DNA from: Phycisphaerales bacterium PN19_bin_20
GTDB taxonomy: Bacteria > Planctomycetota > Phycisphaerae > Phycisphaerales > UBA1924
Assembly: GCA_021173225.1 (NCBI GenBank)
Contig: JAJOLK010000020.1
Coordinates: forward strand, 1-56,141
Length of the DNA: 56,141 nt
Direction of reading: 5' to 3'
Numbering within the stretch: position 1 is the first letter of the stretch; the number at the start of each line of letters is the position of its first letter. Under the pieces are notes generated by a model. It was not told the DNA's origin, did not search any database, and saw nothing but the letters and a program-made list of their open reading frames with translations. The position numbers and the translations under genes were made by a program. This document shows, piece by piece, positions 1 through 9,689 of the stretch.

Positions 1-142
1 GGCTTTTGGTCCACGCGGCGCGGCTTTTGGTCCACGCGGCGCGGCTTTTGGTCCATGCGGCGCGACCTTTGGTCCACGCGGCGCGGCTTTTGGTCCACGC
101 GGCGCGGCTTTTGGTCCACGCGGCGCGGCTTTTGGTCCACGC
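1..142. repeat. 21-bp tandem array A (about 7 units, open at left edge)
   Basis: Seven head-to-tail copies of a 21-bp unit beginning GGCTTTTGGTCCACGCGG. The last copy is cut to 16 bp, and unit 3 (43-63) and unit 4 (64-84) carry point changes. The array starts at base 1, so it continues left of the window. It stays open when translated (VHAARLL repeats), but only because 21 is a multiple of 3. No ribosome binding site or recognisable domain supports a gene. Confidence 0.9.
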
Positions 143-280
143 AAAATCGCCGTTTGATCGATGCGCGCGGCTCTTCGGGGCACTGAACCCGCGCCGCGGC
201 GTGGCAACGCAGTTTTTATCCGGCCCGCCGAACAGTTGGCGAAAGGACTGGCAAGGCCGCAACGCGTTGGACGTGGAGTA

Positions 281-385
281 ACGCGGACCCACGCGGAGGG
301 GGCGCAGACCTACGCGGAGGGAACGCAGACCCACGCGGAGGGTGCGCAGGAGCACGCGGTGGGGACGCAGAGTCACGCGCAAGGG
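281..385. repeat. 21-bp tandem array B (5 units)
   Basis: Five diverged 21-bp units of the form ACGCAGACCCACGCGGAGGG plus one base, at 281-301, 302-322, 323-343, 344-364 and 365-385. The sequence is unrelated to array A but the period is the same. It is strongly G-rich on the plus strand. No coding gene is supported here. Confidence 0.8.
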
Positions 386-422
386 GCGAGGGGTGCGGGG
401 AAAGGTACAGGCGACGAGCGAC

Positions 423-505
423 GGGCGACGGGCGATGGGGGGTGGGCGACGGGCGACGAGCGGTGGGCGACGGGCGATGGGGGGTGGGGGGTGGGCGACG
501 AGGGG
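423..505. repeat. 21-bp tandem array C (3 full units plus partials)
   Basis: Units at 423-443, 444-464 and 465-485 follow GGGCGACGGGCGATGGGG plus three bases, with partial copies on both sides. This is the third array of period 21 within 500 bp, again with a different unit sequence. It is very G-rich on the plus strand. Confidence 0.75.
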
Positions 506-886
506 CGTAGTGACGAGCGAAAAAGACTGGAACTCAGAGAGCACATAGAGCGCGAAGCCATAGCAAGATGAGTGGAAGACGGGAGTCGGTCGGAGACTGG
601 CGACCAGTCAAAGTGCACGAACGGACCTTGCAGTTCACTTGGCCTTGAGCCCGCCCCGCCCCGCTCGACCTTTCCGGTTCGCTTGGCTCCGGTCTCCGCC
701 CCGCTCCGGTCCACCTCTCCGCTTCGGTTGGCTCCGCACTCCACCGCCGCCGCGCTCGTGCGTGCCGTGGCGATGCGCCGTGTGGCGTCCCGATTCTTCG
801 TCTGCTCCGCGCACCTGCCTTGCACCCGTCACGGCCCCTGGTGCTCTTTGGGCCCATCGAGTTCGCGCCGCCTTGATCACCTCGCG
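506..886. other. Intergenic, no gene supported
   Basis: No open frame here looks like a real protein. Positions 661-736 are C-rich with an imperfect 45-bp duplication (TTGGCTCCG at 683-691 and 728-736). The stretch lies downstream of the minus-strand YeiH-type gene. No clear terminator was seen. Confidence 0.5.
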
Positions 887-1876
887 TCAGAGCCACGCGC
901 GCACGGCCAGCAGCGCAGCGACCGAGATAGCAATCCACAGCAGCACGCCGTGGACCACCGGCCGCCAGCCCAGCGCCGTCAGCGTCGCGCGGGTCATGGC
1001 GGTGCCAATTAGCAGCAGCGCCACGCTCAGCAGCAGCGTCGCAAGCGACTTGCCAAAGTCTGCAAGTTGCGCTACGCGAGTTACGCTCGTCGCGTCCAGC
1101 GTGCGGTCAAGCACGGCCCGCAGCCCGCAGGCCAGCGCAAACAGCACGATGAACCAAGGGAATGGGCTCTTGACCCTGGGGCTCGTCGCAGTCCCGGCCC
1201 GCGCGGCGGCGCGCTGGTGCATGTGCCGCAGCAGCAGCGCAACAGGCACGATCCACAGCACACGCGTGAGCTTGATAACCGTCGCGTCGGCCAGCGCCGG
1301 CTCGCTGAAGGCCTTGGCGGCGGCGACCACGCCCGCAACATCATGCACGCCCACCGCGCACCACGCGCCAAACTGCGCGTCGCTGAGCCCCAGCGCACGC
1401 CCGATGCCCGGGTATGTGTAGACGCCAACCGCGTTGAGAATGAAGACAATCGCGGTGCTGGCGGCGATGGTGCCGGCGGGCGCCGCGATGGCGCTGCCGG
1501 TGGCGGCGATGGCTGAGCCGCCGCAGATCGCCGTGCCCGCACTCAGCAGCGTGCCGGTGTCGCGGTCGGTGCTCAGCAGCTTTGAGAGTACCGCCGAGGC
1601 GAGCACCACCAGCACGATGGCACCGCTTGAGAGCGCCAGCCCCGCGAGCCCGGCGCGGGCGACGGCTTCAAGGCTGATCCAAAAGCCCAGCAGCACGATG
1701 CTGGCCTGGATGAGCTGGCGGCTGACGGCCTTGCTTGCGCCCTTCCACGCCGCGGGCCAGAGCCCCAAGAGGCCAAGGGCGATGCCCACGCCTAGGGCCA
1801 TCGGCGGGAGCCGCGCGAGCCAGAACGTTAGGTCGAGGTCCGCTTGGGCCAGCACAATGTTCTCGCCCATGGGCAT
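887..1876 (-). CDS. YeiH/UPF0324 family membrane protein (putative sulfate exporter type)
   Basis: This 329-residue, strongly hydrophobic protein has about ten predicted membrane segments. It matches the UPF0324/YeiH family through GTAICGG (residues 114-120), the VHDVAGVVAAA block (177-187) and KLTRVLWIVP (202-211). The length is normal for the family. Family members are annotated as putative sulfate exporters, but the substrate is not established, so only the family is firm. Two start codons lie two residues apart (1876 and 1870). It stands alone, with tandem repeats on both sides, and is transcribed in the same direction as the carboxypeptidase gene upstream. Confidence 0.85.
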   Translation of the reverse strand: MPMGENIVLAQADLDLTFWLARLPPMALGVGIALGLLGLWPAAWKGASKAVSRQLIQASIVLLGFWISLEAVARAGLAGLALSSGAIVLVVLASAVLSKLLSTDRDTGTLLSAGTAICGGSAIAATGSAIAAPAGTIAASTAIVFILNAVGVYTYPGIGRALGLSDAQFGAWCAVGVHDVAGVVAAAKAFSEPALADATVIKLTRVLWIVPVALLLRHMHQRAAARAGTATSPRVKSPFPWFIVLFALACGLRAVLDRTLDATSVTRVAQLADFGKSLATLLLSVALLLIGTAMTRATLTALGWRPVVHGVLLWIAISVAALLAVRAWL

Positions 1877-1940
1877 GTGGAGGCAAACCTAGGCCTTTAC
1901 GGGTGCTTGACTGAGGCCCGCACGGAGTCCAGTTCTAACT

Positions 1941-2034
1941 CATGGTCTCAAGCTCTCAACCATGGGCCCAAGTTCTCACTCACGGGCCCAAGTTTCCACT
2001 CATGGGCCCAAGTTCCCACTCATGGGCCCAAGCT

Positions 2035-2040
<6 letters not shown>
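1941..2040. repeat. 20-bp tandem array with GGGCCC cores (5 units)
   Basis: Five 20-bp units, CATGGGCCCAAGTTCCCACT and variants, start at 1941, 1961, 1981, 2001 and 2021. Four of them contain the palindrome GGGCCC. The last unit runs into the 3' end of the minus-strand carboxypeptidase gene and contains its stop codon (2035-2037). Confidence 0.9.
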
Positions 2041-3612
<1,572 letters not shown>

Positions 3613-3697
3613 GGGGCGAGAGTCTAGATCGCCGCCGCCGCCCCGTGGGGTTGGCTGTCGCCAGCAGCCCCCGCTGGTTCTAGGTGAAGCCCGCGGG

Positions 3698-4864
3698 TCA
3701 ACTCTCGTCGAAGAGCTCGCCGTTCCCGCCCGGGATCATGTCCGCAGGGGCGGGCACGCCCACGTGCCCAGCGCCGGCCCGCGTCAGCATCCGCCCGCGC
3801 CGGTGACGAGCGACAAAGCCCAGTTGCAGCAGGTAGGGCTCGACAACGCTCTCAAGGGTCCCGGCGTCCTCGTTCATCGTCGCGGCGACGGCCTCAAGCC
3901 CGACTGGCCCGCCGGCGTAGGTTGTTCCGATGATCTTCAGGTACGTGCGGTCCAGCTCATCGAGGCCCATCGCGTCAACGCCCTCAAGCGCCAGCGCACG
4001 CTCAACCATGCTCAGGCTCAGGCGCGGGATGTCGGCTGGCGCGCGGGCACCTGTTGCGCTCTTGCTCGTTGTGTTCTTGCCCGCCGCGCTGTTGCCTGTC
4101 GCGCTCTTGCCCGCCCCGATAGTGCCTGTCGGCACGCCTCGGCCCGCGTGCACCTGCGCAAAGTCACGGACCCGCCGCAGCAGACGGTTGGCAATCCGCG
4201 GCGTCCCGCGCGCCCGCGTGGCGATCAGCTCCAGCGGGCCCTGCCCGTCGGGCTCAACCCCCAGCAGCCGTGCCGACCGGGCCAAGATGGCCAGCAAGTC
4301 GCCGACGTCATAGAACCGCAGGTGGTGGGTGATCCCAAACCGTGAGCGCAGCGGCGCGCTGACGAGCCCGGCCCGCGTCGTGGCACCAATCAGTGTGAAG
4401 GGCTTGAGCGCGATCTGCACCGTGCGGGCGTGCAGCCCGCTGTCAACCGGCACGTCGATGCGGAAGTCTTCCATCGCCGGGTAAATGAACTCTTCAACCG
4501 CAATGGGCACGCGGTGGACCTCGTCGATGAACAGGATGTCGCCCTGCTCAAGGCGCGTCAGCGCGCTGACCAGGTCTGTCCCGCGTGAGAGCGCCGGCCC
4601 GCTGGTGGTGTAAACCTTGGTGCCCATCTCGGCCGCCGCCACGTGCGCAAGGGTCGTCTTGCCCAGACCCGGGGGCCCGTGCAGCAGAAGGTGCTCCATC
4701 GGCTCGCCCCGCGCGCGGGCCGCGGCGATCGCGATCGACAGCCGCTCGACCAGCTCGCGCTGGCCGATGTACTGCTCCATGCTCGTCGGACGCAGCGACC
4801 AATTGATCTGCTCGTCCAGTGGCGAGGTGTCGGCGGTCGAGCTGACGATGCGTTCAGTGGCCAT
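3698..4864 (-). CDS. ruvB: Holliday junction branch-migration helicase RuvB, with a repeat-encoded insertion
   Basis: RuvB is the hexameric AAA+ motor that drives branch migration together with RuvA. Walker A (HGPPGLGKTT, residues 62-71), Walker B (LFIDEVHR, 111-118), the sensor block GATTRAGLVSAPLRSRFG (160-177) and the winged-helix region are all present. The 388-residue form starting MATERIVSS is preferred; an upstream ATG at 4891 would add 9 residues. It is longer than usual because a Gly/Ala/Ser/Lys-rich segment (about 242-278) is inserted between the small AAA+ subdomain and the C-terminal winged helix. That segment is encoded by a 15-bp repeat. ruvA and ruvC are not adjacent. Confidence 0.95.
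   Translation of the reverse strand: MATERIVSSTADTSPLDEQINWSLRPTSMEQYIGQRELVERLSIAIAAARARGEPMEHLLLHGPPGLGKTTLAHVAAAEMGTKVYTTSGPALSRGTDLVSALTRLEQGDILFIDEVHRVPIAVEEFIYPAMEDFRIDVPVDSGLHARTVQIALKPFTLIGATTRAGLVSAPLRSRFGITHHLRFYDVGDLLAILARSARLLGVEPDGQGPLELIATRARGTPRIANRLLRRVRDFAQVHAGRGVPTGTIGAGKSATGNSAAGKNTTSKSATGARAPADIPRLSLSMVERALALEGVDAMGLDELDRTYLKIIGTTYAGGPVGLEAVAATMNEDAGTLESVVEPYLLQLGFVARHRRGRMLTRAGAGHVGVPAPADMIPGGNGELFDES
4056..4115. repeat. 15-bp in-frame tandem repeat inside ruvB (4 units)
   Basis: Four 15-bp units (GCGCTCTTGCTCGTT and variants) at 4056-4070, 4071-4085, 4086-4100 and 4101-4115. Read on the minus strand they encode five-residue repeats such as AGKSA, TGNSA and TSKSA. This repeat accounts for most of the RuvB insertion. 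Confidence 0.85.
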
Positions 4865-4950
4865 ATGAAGTCGGCAATCGAGTGTGGACAATCAAGAGTG
4901 GTTAAGTAGGTATGGGCAATCGGCGCTTTGGCGCGTGCTCGCCAGGCTCG

Positions 4951-5044
4951 CCTTGGCCGGGTTTTCAACCTGCCTCTTTGCCTCGCGTGGGGCAGGTTTT
5001 CAACCTGCCTGCTTTGTCTTCCGGAGGGCGGGTTCCTAACCCGC
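4951..5044. repeat. Dispersed intergenic hairpin repeats, cluster 1 (3 copies)
   Basis: Three adjacent inverted repeats. An imperfect one lies at 4955-4975. A perfect 8-bp pair GGCAGGTT/AACCTGCC is at 4991-5009 with loop TTC. A perfect 7-bp pair GCGGGTT/AACCCGC is at 5028-5044 with loop CCT. The second is preceded by TTTGCCTCGCGTGG and the third by CTTCCGGAGG, lead-ins that recur at the other loci of the family in this window. Located between ruvB and the secreted-protein gene. Confidence 0.85.
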
Positions 5045-5121
5045 GATGGTTCCACAGGCCTCAATCAACGCTTCGCCCGCCCATTGTCCATTGTCCATGG
5101 CCCACTTCCCATGGCTCTCTT

Positions 5122-6717
5122 CTAATTCCCCATCGGCAAGCGCTGGCTCTTCCACAGCGCCATCAGCTCGTCAAGCTCGACCGCCTCCCAGACCAGCCCG
5201 CCCACCAGCTCGGTCTTGACCAGCTCACCTCGGTCGCTGATGGTGCTTACGACCTGGTCTTCCCCGTCGCGCAGGCGGCTGCTGATCTTGAGAAGGCCCT
5301 GGCCCAGCGCCTCGACCCGGTCGCGCCGCAGCGAGACCACCCCTCCGTCCGCACGGTACGCGTAGTAGCCGACCTCGCCGCTGACCTTGCCCAGCGCCAG
5401 CAACTGCGGCAGCATCTGAACCTCAACTACTGACAGATACGCCTCACCCTGCAGCGCGTGCTGTACCGCTTGGTCGGGCTTGCCAGACTCACGAACGACC
5501 ACTGACAAGCTCCGCCCGGCTCGCGCGCCGATCTCTGAGGCGACCGCCGGCTTGCCCTTGCCCTCGCGCACCGCCGTGCTCGTCACCCATGCCTCGTTCG
5601 TCCGGTCCAGCGCGAGGAACGCGACGGTCTGGGTGTCAATGGGCAGCAGGCCGGCGGGCTCACGACGAAGCACCCGCCCCTTGATTGTCACCAGCAGGCC
5701 CTGGGGGTCATCACGCGTCAGCGATCCCCCGGGCTCGCCCGTGGCGGCCGTCAGATCGCTGCGCCGCCCGCGCTTGAAGCTCACCGAGCGATAGCCGACC
5801 TCCTGCGCGCCGCCGCCGGTATGCAGGCGGAAGAAACGGGTCTCGGCCGGCATCGCCGCCGTCAGCGTCTCGGCGCTCAGGGTCTGGATGAACTCAGTCC
5901 CTGCGATCAGCGCGGCGCGTCGCTCGGCCATGATCTGCTGGGGGTCTTCCAGCTTGAGCGTGGCGATCGACAGCTCGTACGCCGCCCGGGCGGTCTCAAA
6001 CGCCTCGCGCGAGCTGGTCAGCTCAAAGATCACAAACTGCGTTGCCAAGGGCTTAAAGACCGTGTAGCCCTTCATGCTTGCCCCGGCCGTGGGCGCACTG
6101 GCCTTGGCGTTCTGTGCCGGGACCAAGAAGTACAGCCGAGCGCCGGCGCTGGTCGAGCCCGGCACCCGCAGGCCACCTTCACGATGAACAAGCTGGACGG
6201 CGGTGTGGGTCATCTGCCCGGTCCTTGGGTCGAGCAGAGGCCGCAGCGCCATCGCCTGCTCCATAATGATCTTGGCAGTATCGAAGATCGTCGCCTCGGC
6301 GGACTTGGTCGTGCGAACCTGCACGCTCATGGTCCACGACCGATCCTCGGCCGCGACCTCGTAGCCCAGGCCCTCACCCCCGAAGCTGGTCTGCGTCAGG
6401 CGGGTTCCTTCAGGAAGAGCCATGCTCAGGCCGATCGATTCAATTCTCAGTAGCGCGTCGGTCAGCTTCGTAACTATTTGCGCGGGTGGAAGACGAGGCC
6501 CGTCTGACCAATCACTGGGCAGCGCACCACCACCGGTGGTGGGTTCGGACGTTGCAGGGACGACCGGCTGATTACTCGGTATTTCACCCGATGGCGGACT
6601 GCGCGTCGGCACGTTCCGGGGCACGACAATCGGCTGAGCGACCGCGGCGGAAGTCAACAAGATGGCCAACAGCAGAAGGGAGCGACGCGCGGGGTGATTG
6701 GAGGCGGGGCGGGGCAT
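5122..6717 (-). CDS. Secreted protein of unknown function
   Basis: I do not recognise a family for this 531-residue protein. Starting at MPRPASN, it has a basic N-terminus, a hydrophobic stretch (LLLLAILL) and a probable signal-peptidase site after AVAQ. A Pro/Thr-rich linker to about residue 70 follows. The rest is a soluble alpha/beta-looking sequence without clear catalytic motifs or membrane segments. The frame stays open upstream to 7101, but that part would overlap rpsJ and has no signal peptide, so the start at 6717 is chosen. It is divergent from the r-protein cluster and shares the 339-bp region in front of rpsJ with it. Confidence 0.7.
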   Translation of the reverse strand: MPRPASNHPARRSLLLLAILLTSAAVAQPIVVPRNVPTRSPPSGEIPSNQPVVPATSEPTTGGGALPSDWSDGPRLPPAQIVTKLTDALLRIESIGLSMALPEGTRLTQTSFGGEGLGYEVAAEDRSWTMSVQVRTTKSAEATIFDTAKIIMEQAMALRPLLDPRTGQMTHTAVQLVHREGGLRVPGSTSAGARLYFLVPAQNAKASAPTAGASMKGYTVFKPLATQFVIFELTSSREAFETARAAYELSIATLKLEDPQQIMAERRAALIAGTEFIQTLSAETLTAAMPAETRFFRLHTGGGAQEVGYRSVSFKRGRRSDLTAATGEPGGSLTRDDPQGLLVTIKGRVLRREPAGLLPIDTQTVAFLALDRTNEAWVTSTAVREGKGKPAVASEIGARAGRSLSVVVRESGKPDQAVQHALQGEAYLSVVEVQMLPQLLALGKVSGEVGYYAYRADGGVVSLRRDRVEALGQGLLKISSRLRDGEDQVVSTISDRGELVKTELVGGLVWEAVELDELMALWKSQRLPMGN

Positions 6718-7056
6718 GGACAATAGTATCGGGCCTAAGCCATATGCAGGGCCAAGACCTAGGCCGCCAGCGAGGCGAGTTCGGCCGCCGGCGGCAACAG
6801 TTGGCGGGGAGGATGGGTAAAACTCATGCGGGAGGTTGACTTTGCGGGGGATCGCGCCAACGCTTCCCTTCCCCACTTCAACGGCAGGCGTGCACGCGCA
6901 CCTTGTCGGACCAGCGGGGGTTTGGGCGGGTGGGCCTTCCGGGGTAGTGCCGGGGGGTACGAAGGTCAGATCACGATCGGACCAACCAGCCATGCGTGTG
7001 ACGGCCCCTGAGAGCGACGGGGCGACACGGGTGGCACTGAAAGTGGAAAGCAGCGC
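6718..7056. other. Divergent intergenic region in front of the r-protein cluster
   Basis: This 339-bp region between the minus-strand secreted-protein gene and rpsJ must hold the promoter of the cluster. A TTGACT hexamer occurs at 6836-6841, but no convincing -10 element lies 16-18 bp downstream, so no promoter is called. On the minus strand GATACT lies very close to the start codon of the secreted protein. No S10-type leader structure was recognised. Confidence 0.5.
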
Positions 7057-7365
7057 ATGACAGGCGGCAAGATTCGCATTCGGATGGAAGCCTACGACCA
7101 CGTGGCCCTTGACGCTTCCGCGAAGGAAATCGTCGACAATGCCAAGCGTACCAACGCCAAGGTTGCGGGCCCGATCCCGCTGCCGACGCGGATCGAGCGG
7201 TACACGGTCCTGCGCAGCCCGTTCATCGACAAGAAGAGCCGCGAGCAGTTCGAGATCCGCACGTACAAGCGGATCATCGACATCATCGACCCGAACGCCC
7301 GGACCGTCGAGGCGTTGAATCGGCTGGTGGTACCAGCGGGCGTATTCATCAAGATTAAGGCCTGA
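7057..7365 (+). CDS. rpsJ: 30S ribosomal protein S10
   Basis: First gene of the cluster, 102 residues, normal length. S10 sits in the 30S head and also acts as the NusE antitermination partner. The sequence shows the usual [11 protein letters not shown]-terminal strand, [16 protein letters not shown] and the C-terminal GVFIKIKA. The genes often found upstream (rpsL, rpsG, fusA, tuf) are absent, so the cluster starts at S10. A 133-bp spacer follows. Confidence 0.97.
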   Translation: MTGGKIRIRMEAYDHVALDASAKEIVDNAKRTNAKVAGPIPLPTRIERYTVLRSPFIDKKSREQFEIRTYKRIIDIIDPNARTVEALNRLVVPAGVFIKIKA

Positions 7366-7498
7366 TAGGCCTCTCGGTTAGAGCCGGGTTCGATTCAAGA
7401 GTAGTAGTTTCAAGGTAATGGTTTCAAGAGTGTAAGACCTGTTTGTGGCCTGATCCCGACCGACCCTCAGGCACAACGACAAGCAAGGACGAGAACGT

Positions 7499-8185
7499 AT
7501 GGCACTGATGATGTTGGGCACCAAGTTGGGCATGACTCGCACCTACACCCCCGAGGGTGTCAGCGTGCCGGTGACTGTCATTGCTCTGGGCCCCTGCGTT
7601 GTCACCCAGGTGCGGACCAAGGCCAAGGACGGGTACACGGCGATTCAGCTCGGCTACGGCGAGGCGAAGGCCAGCCGCTCGACGATCCCGGTCATCCAGC
7701 ACGACGCCAAGGCCGGCACGACCCCCAAGCGTTACCACCGTGAGTTCCGCGTTGCCGAGGGCGACGAGGCCAAGTTTGCCGCGGGCCAGACGCTGACGGT
7801 GAAGGACTTTGAAGGCACCAAGTACGTGGACGTGACTGGCACCTCCAAGGGCAAGGGCTTCCAGGGCGTTATGAAGCGCCACCACTTTAAGGGCATGTTC
7901 GCCAGCCACGGCACCGAACGTAAGCACCGCAGCCCGGGCTCGATCAGCTCGCTGTGCTCGAACCGCGGCTACGGCGGCGGTCTGAAGAAGGGCAAGCGCA
8001 TGCCTGGGCGGATGGGCAACGAGCGGACCACGTGCCGCAGCCTTGATGTGATCGGGATGGACGTCGAGAAGGGCGTTATGCTGGTCAAGGGTGGGGTTCC
8101 GGGCGCTGCGCGTGGGATGGTGATGATCCGAGTGGCCACGCGTCTGTACAAGAGCAAGGCCAAGAAGCTGCTCGCAAAGAAGTGA
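7499..8185 (+). CDS. rplC: 50S ribosomal protein L3
   Basis: 228 residues. L3 nucleates 50S assembly and sends a loop toward the peptidyl-transferase centre. The family is clear from GTKLGMTR near the start, VTGTSKGKGFQGVMKR (112-127) and the RMPGRMGNERTT block. The loop following PGSI reads SSLCSNRGYGGGLKKGKRM and lacks the glutamine that PrmB methylates in E. coli L3. The next gene, rplD, begins 316 bp downstream, an unusually wide spacer. Confidence 0.96.
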   Translation: MALMMLGTKLGMTRTYTPEGVSVPVTVIALGPCVVTQVRTKAKDGYTAIQLGYGEAKASRSTIPVIQHDAKAGTTPKRYHREFRVAEGDEAKFAAGQTLTVKDFEGTKYVDVTGTSKGKGFQGVMKRHHFKGMFASHGTERKHRSPGSISSLCSNRGYGGGLKKGKRMPGRMGNERTTCRSLDVIGMDVEKGVMLVKGGVPGAARGMVMIRVATRLYKSKAKKLLAKK

Positions 8186-8501
8186 TCAATCGCCGCCGGT
8201 GTGTGCCGGCGACGTTGTTGTAGTTGGACCAAGTTTTGGTAGTTTCGAGTGAATCGTCGGTGGCGTGAGTAAGCCACCGGCGAGCCTGGCAGGGTCGGAA
8301 GACAACCACCAGGCGACAACAAACAGTGGCCTTGCCCGAACTCACGGGCAGGGCAGATGCCAAGTCCGAACCCCGAGCCCCGTCACGCTGCCCAGGCAGC
8401 TAGCGAAGGCCGCGGAGAGGGCAAGGCCCGGCCGGGCGTTGATCGCTGGAGAGTTCCAGCGTGAGAGCCGGCGGGTGCAGGTGTCCGACGAAGGAAGACT
8501 T
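8186..8501 (+). promoter_or_regulatory. Structured spacer between L3 and L4 (possible leader RNA)
   Basis: A 316-bp gap where r-protein clusters normally have a few bases. It contains inverted repeats CGCCGG/CCGGCG (8194-8211), CGGTGGC/GCCACCG (8258-8279, 8-base loop) and GCCCG/CGGGC (8334-8349). The frame of rplD stays open upstream to a GTG at 8265, but that extension resembles nothing. In E. coli, L4 represses its own operon through an RNA leader; a comparable role for this spacer is only an inference. Confidence 0.35.
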
Positions 8502-9359
8502 ATGCAAGTCCCCGTCTTGAACATGAGCGGCTCCGAGGTCGGGACGATCTCCATCGACGAGCAGACCCTCGGCGGCGTGATCAACTACGCGTTGATCAAG
8601 CAGGCCTATGTGCGCTACCACGCGAACCTGCGGCAGGGCTCTTCACGCACGAAGAACCGGCACCAGGTTGAGGGCACGACCAAGAAGATGTACAAGCAGA
8701 AGGGCACCGGCAACGCCCGTCACGGCGACAAGAAGGTGCCGCAGTTCAAGGGTGGCGGCCACGCGCACAGCAAGAAGCGGACGCGCGAGGACTACCGCCT
8801 GGACATGCCCAAGAAGATGCGCCGCAAGGCCAACCGAAACGCGCTGCTGGCCAAGCTGGTCGACGGCGAGGTGAAGGTGATCGACAAGCTTTCGATGGCG
8901 GCGCCCAAGACCAACGCGTTTGCCGACTTCCTCTCGGCCATCAAGGTCGACAAGACCGCGCTGCTGGCGCTCTCCTCGAGCGAAGAGAACACGCGTCTGG
9001 CGGCCCGCAACCTTGAGGGCGTCGAGATGTGCAAGGCCGAGAGCCTCAACTGCTTCGAGATGCTCAACAGCCACTACCTGATCATCGGGCAGGCCGAGCT
9101 CGAGGCGTGGCTGTCCGGCCCATCGTCACAGACTGGGAAGATCGCCAAGGTCGCGCCTCTGGGCGCGTCCAAGGCCGAGCCGGTCTCGCACGAGGGCGGG
9201 GTTGACCGCAAGGCCGAGCGTGCCAAGGCGCGCCGCGAGGAGGCCGCCGCGGCCCCGAAGAAGGACAAGTCCGCGAAGACCAAGTCCGCGAAGAACAAGT
9301 CTGCGAAGGCCATGGGCGTGAAGGCCTTGGCCCCCGCGGCGACGAAGGGGAGCGAGTAA
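8502..9359 (+). CDS. rplD: 50S ribosomal protein L4 with Lys/Ala-rich C-terminal tail
   Basis: 285 residues against about 205 in most bacteria. The L4 fold is clear (MQVPVLNMSG start, VRYHANLRQGSSRTKNRHQV, the tunnel-loop KQKGTGNARHGDKKVPQFKG, RKANRNALLAKL). The start at 8502 is preferred because GAAGGA lies just upstream at normal spacing. From about residue 205 a tail of Lys/Ala/Glu follows, including three KSAK-type repeats; it replaces nothing and is an addition. L4 lines the peptide exit tunnel. Only 3 bp separate it from rplW, one of two tight couplings in the cluster. Confidence 0.96.
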   Translation: MQVPVLNMSGSEVGTISIDEQTLGGVINYALIKQAYVRYHANLRQGSSRTKNRHQVEGTTKKMYKQKGTGNARHGDKKVPQFKGGGHAHSKKRTREDYRLDMPKKMRRKANRNALLAKLVDGEVKVIDKLSMAAPKTNAFADFLSAIKVDKTALLALSSSEENTRLAARNLEGVEMCKAESLNCFEMLNSHYLIIGQAELEAWLSGPSSQTGKIAKVAPLGASKAEPVSHEGGVDRKAERAKARREEAAAAPKKDKSAKTKSAKNKSAKAMGVKALAPAATKGSE

Positions 9360-9362
9360 CCC

Positions 9363-9641
9363 ATGGACCTTACTTACGTGATCAAGCGCCCGGTGCTGAC
9401 CGAGAAGGCGACGGGCGAGAGCAGCGAGCTGGGCCGCTACCAGTTCGTGGTTGACCGCACGGCCAGCAAGGACGACATCAAGGCCGCGGTTGAGAAGCTG
9501 TACAAGGTGAGCGTGATCAAAGTGAACACGATGGTTCATAAGGCCCGTATCCGCCCGACGAAGTTCGGAATCATCGGCGGCGCGCTGACCAAGAAGGCGA
9601 TTGTCAAGCTCAAGGACGGCGACAAGATCGAGCTGTTCTGA
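9363..9641 (+). CDS. rplW: 50S ribosomal protein L23
   Basis: 92 residues, normal length. L23 sits at the tunnel exit and is the docking site for trigger factor and SRP. The sequence shows VIKRPVLTEKAT at the N-terminus, FVVDRTASKDDIKAAVEKLY and the basic loop KARIRPTKFG. It starts 3 bp after the rplD stop and is probably translationally coupled to it. The 183-bp spacer after it carries a TTGACA repeat array. Confidence 0.96.
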   Translation: MDLTYVIKRPVLTEKATGESSELGRYQFVVDRTASKDDIKAAVEKLYKVSVIKVNTMVHKARIRPTKFGIIGGALTKKAIVKLKDGDKIELF

Positions 9642-9689
9642 GCCGCCTGTTAAGCGCCGCTAACGGCGGGGTGGTTTGAGTGGACTGGG

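Noticed and set aside
1..505. CRISPR array
   Set aside because: The 21-bp units are directly contiguous with no unique spacers and no dyad repeats, and no cas gene is present.
4883..4891. DnaA box (TTGTCCACA on the minus strand) and replication origin
   Set aside because: A single imperfect box, with no AT-rich unwinding region and no dnaA, dnaN or gyrB nearby.
6718..7101. Longer start of the secreted minus-strand protein, at 7101
   Set aside because: It would overlap rpsJ on the other strand and bury the clear signal peptide at residue 129.
7372..7420. tRNA gene, because GGTTCGATTC resembles a T-loop
   Set aside because: The flanking bases do not pair into a T-stem, and no acceptor or anticodon arm can be drawn. 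The same holds for GGTTCGAAC near 12654.
8265..8501. N-terminal extension of L4 from a GTG at 8265
   Set aside because: The ATG at 8502 has a strong ribosome binding site and gives the family N-terminus. The upstream 79 codons resemble nothing and contain inverted repeats.
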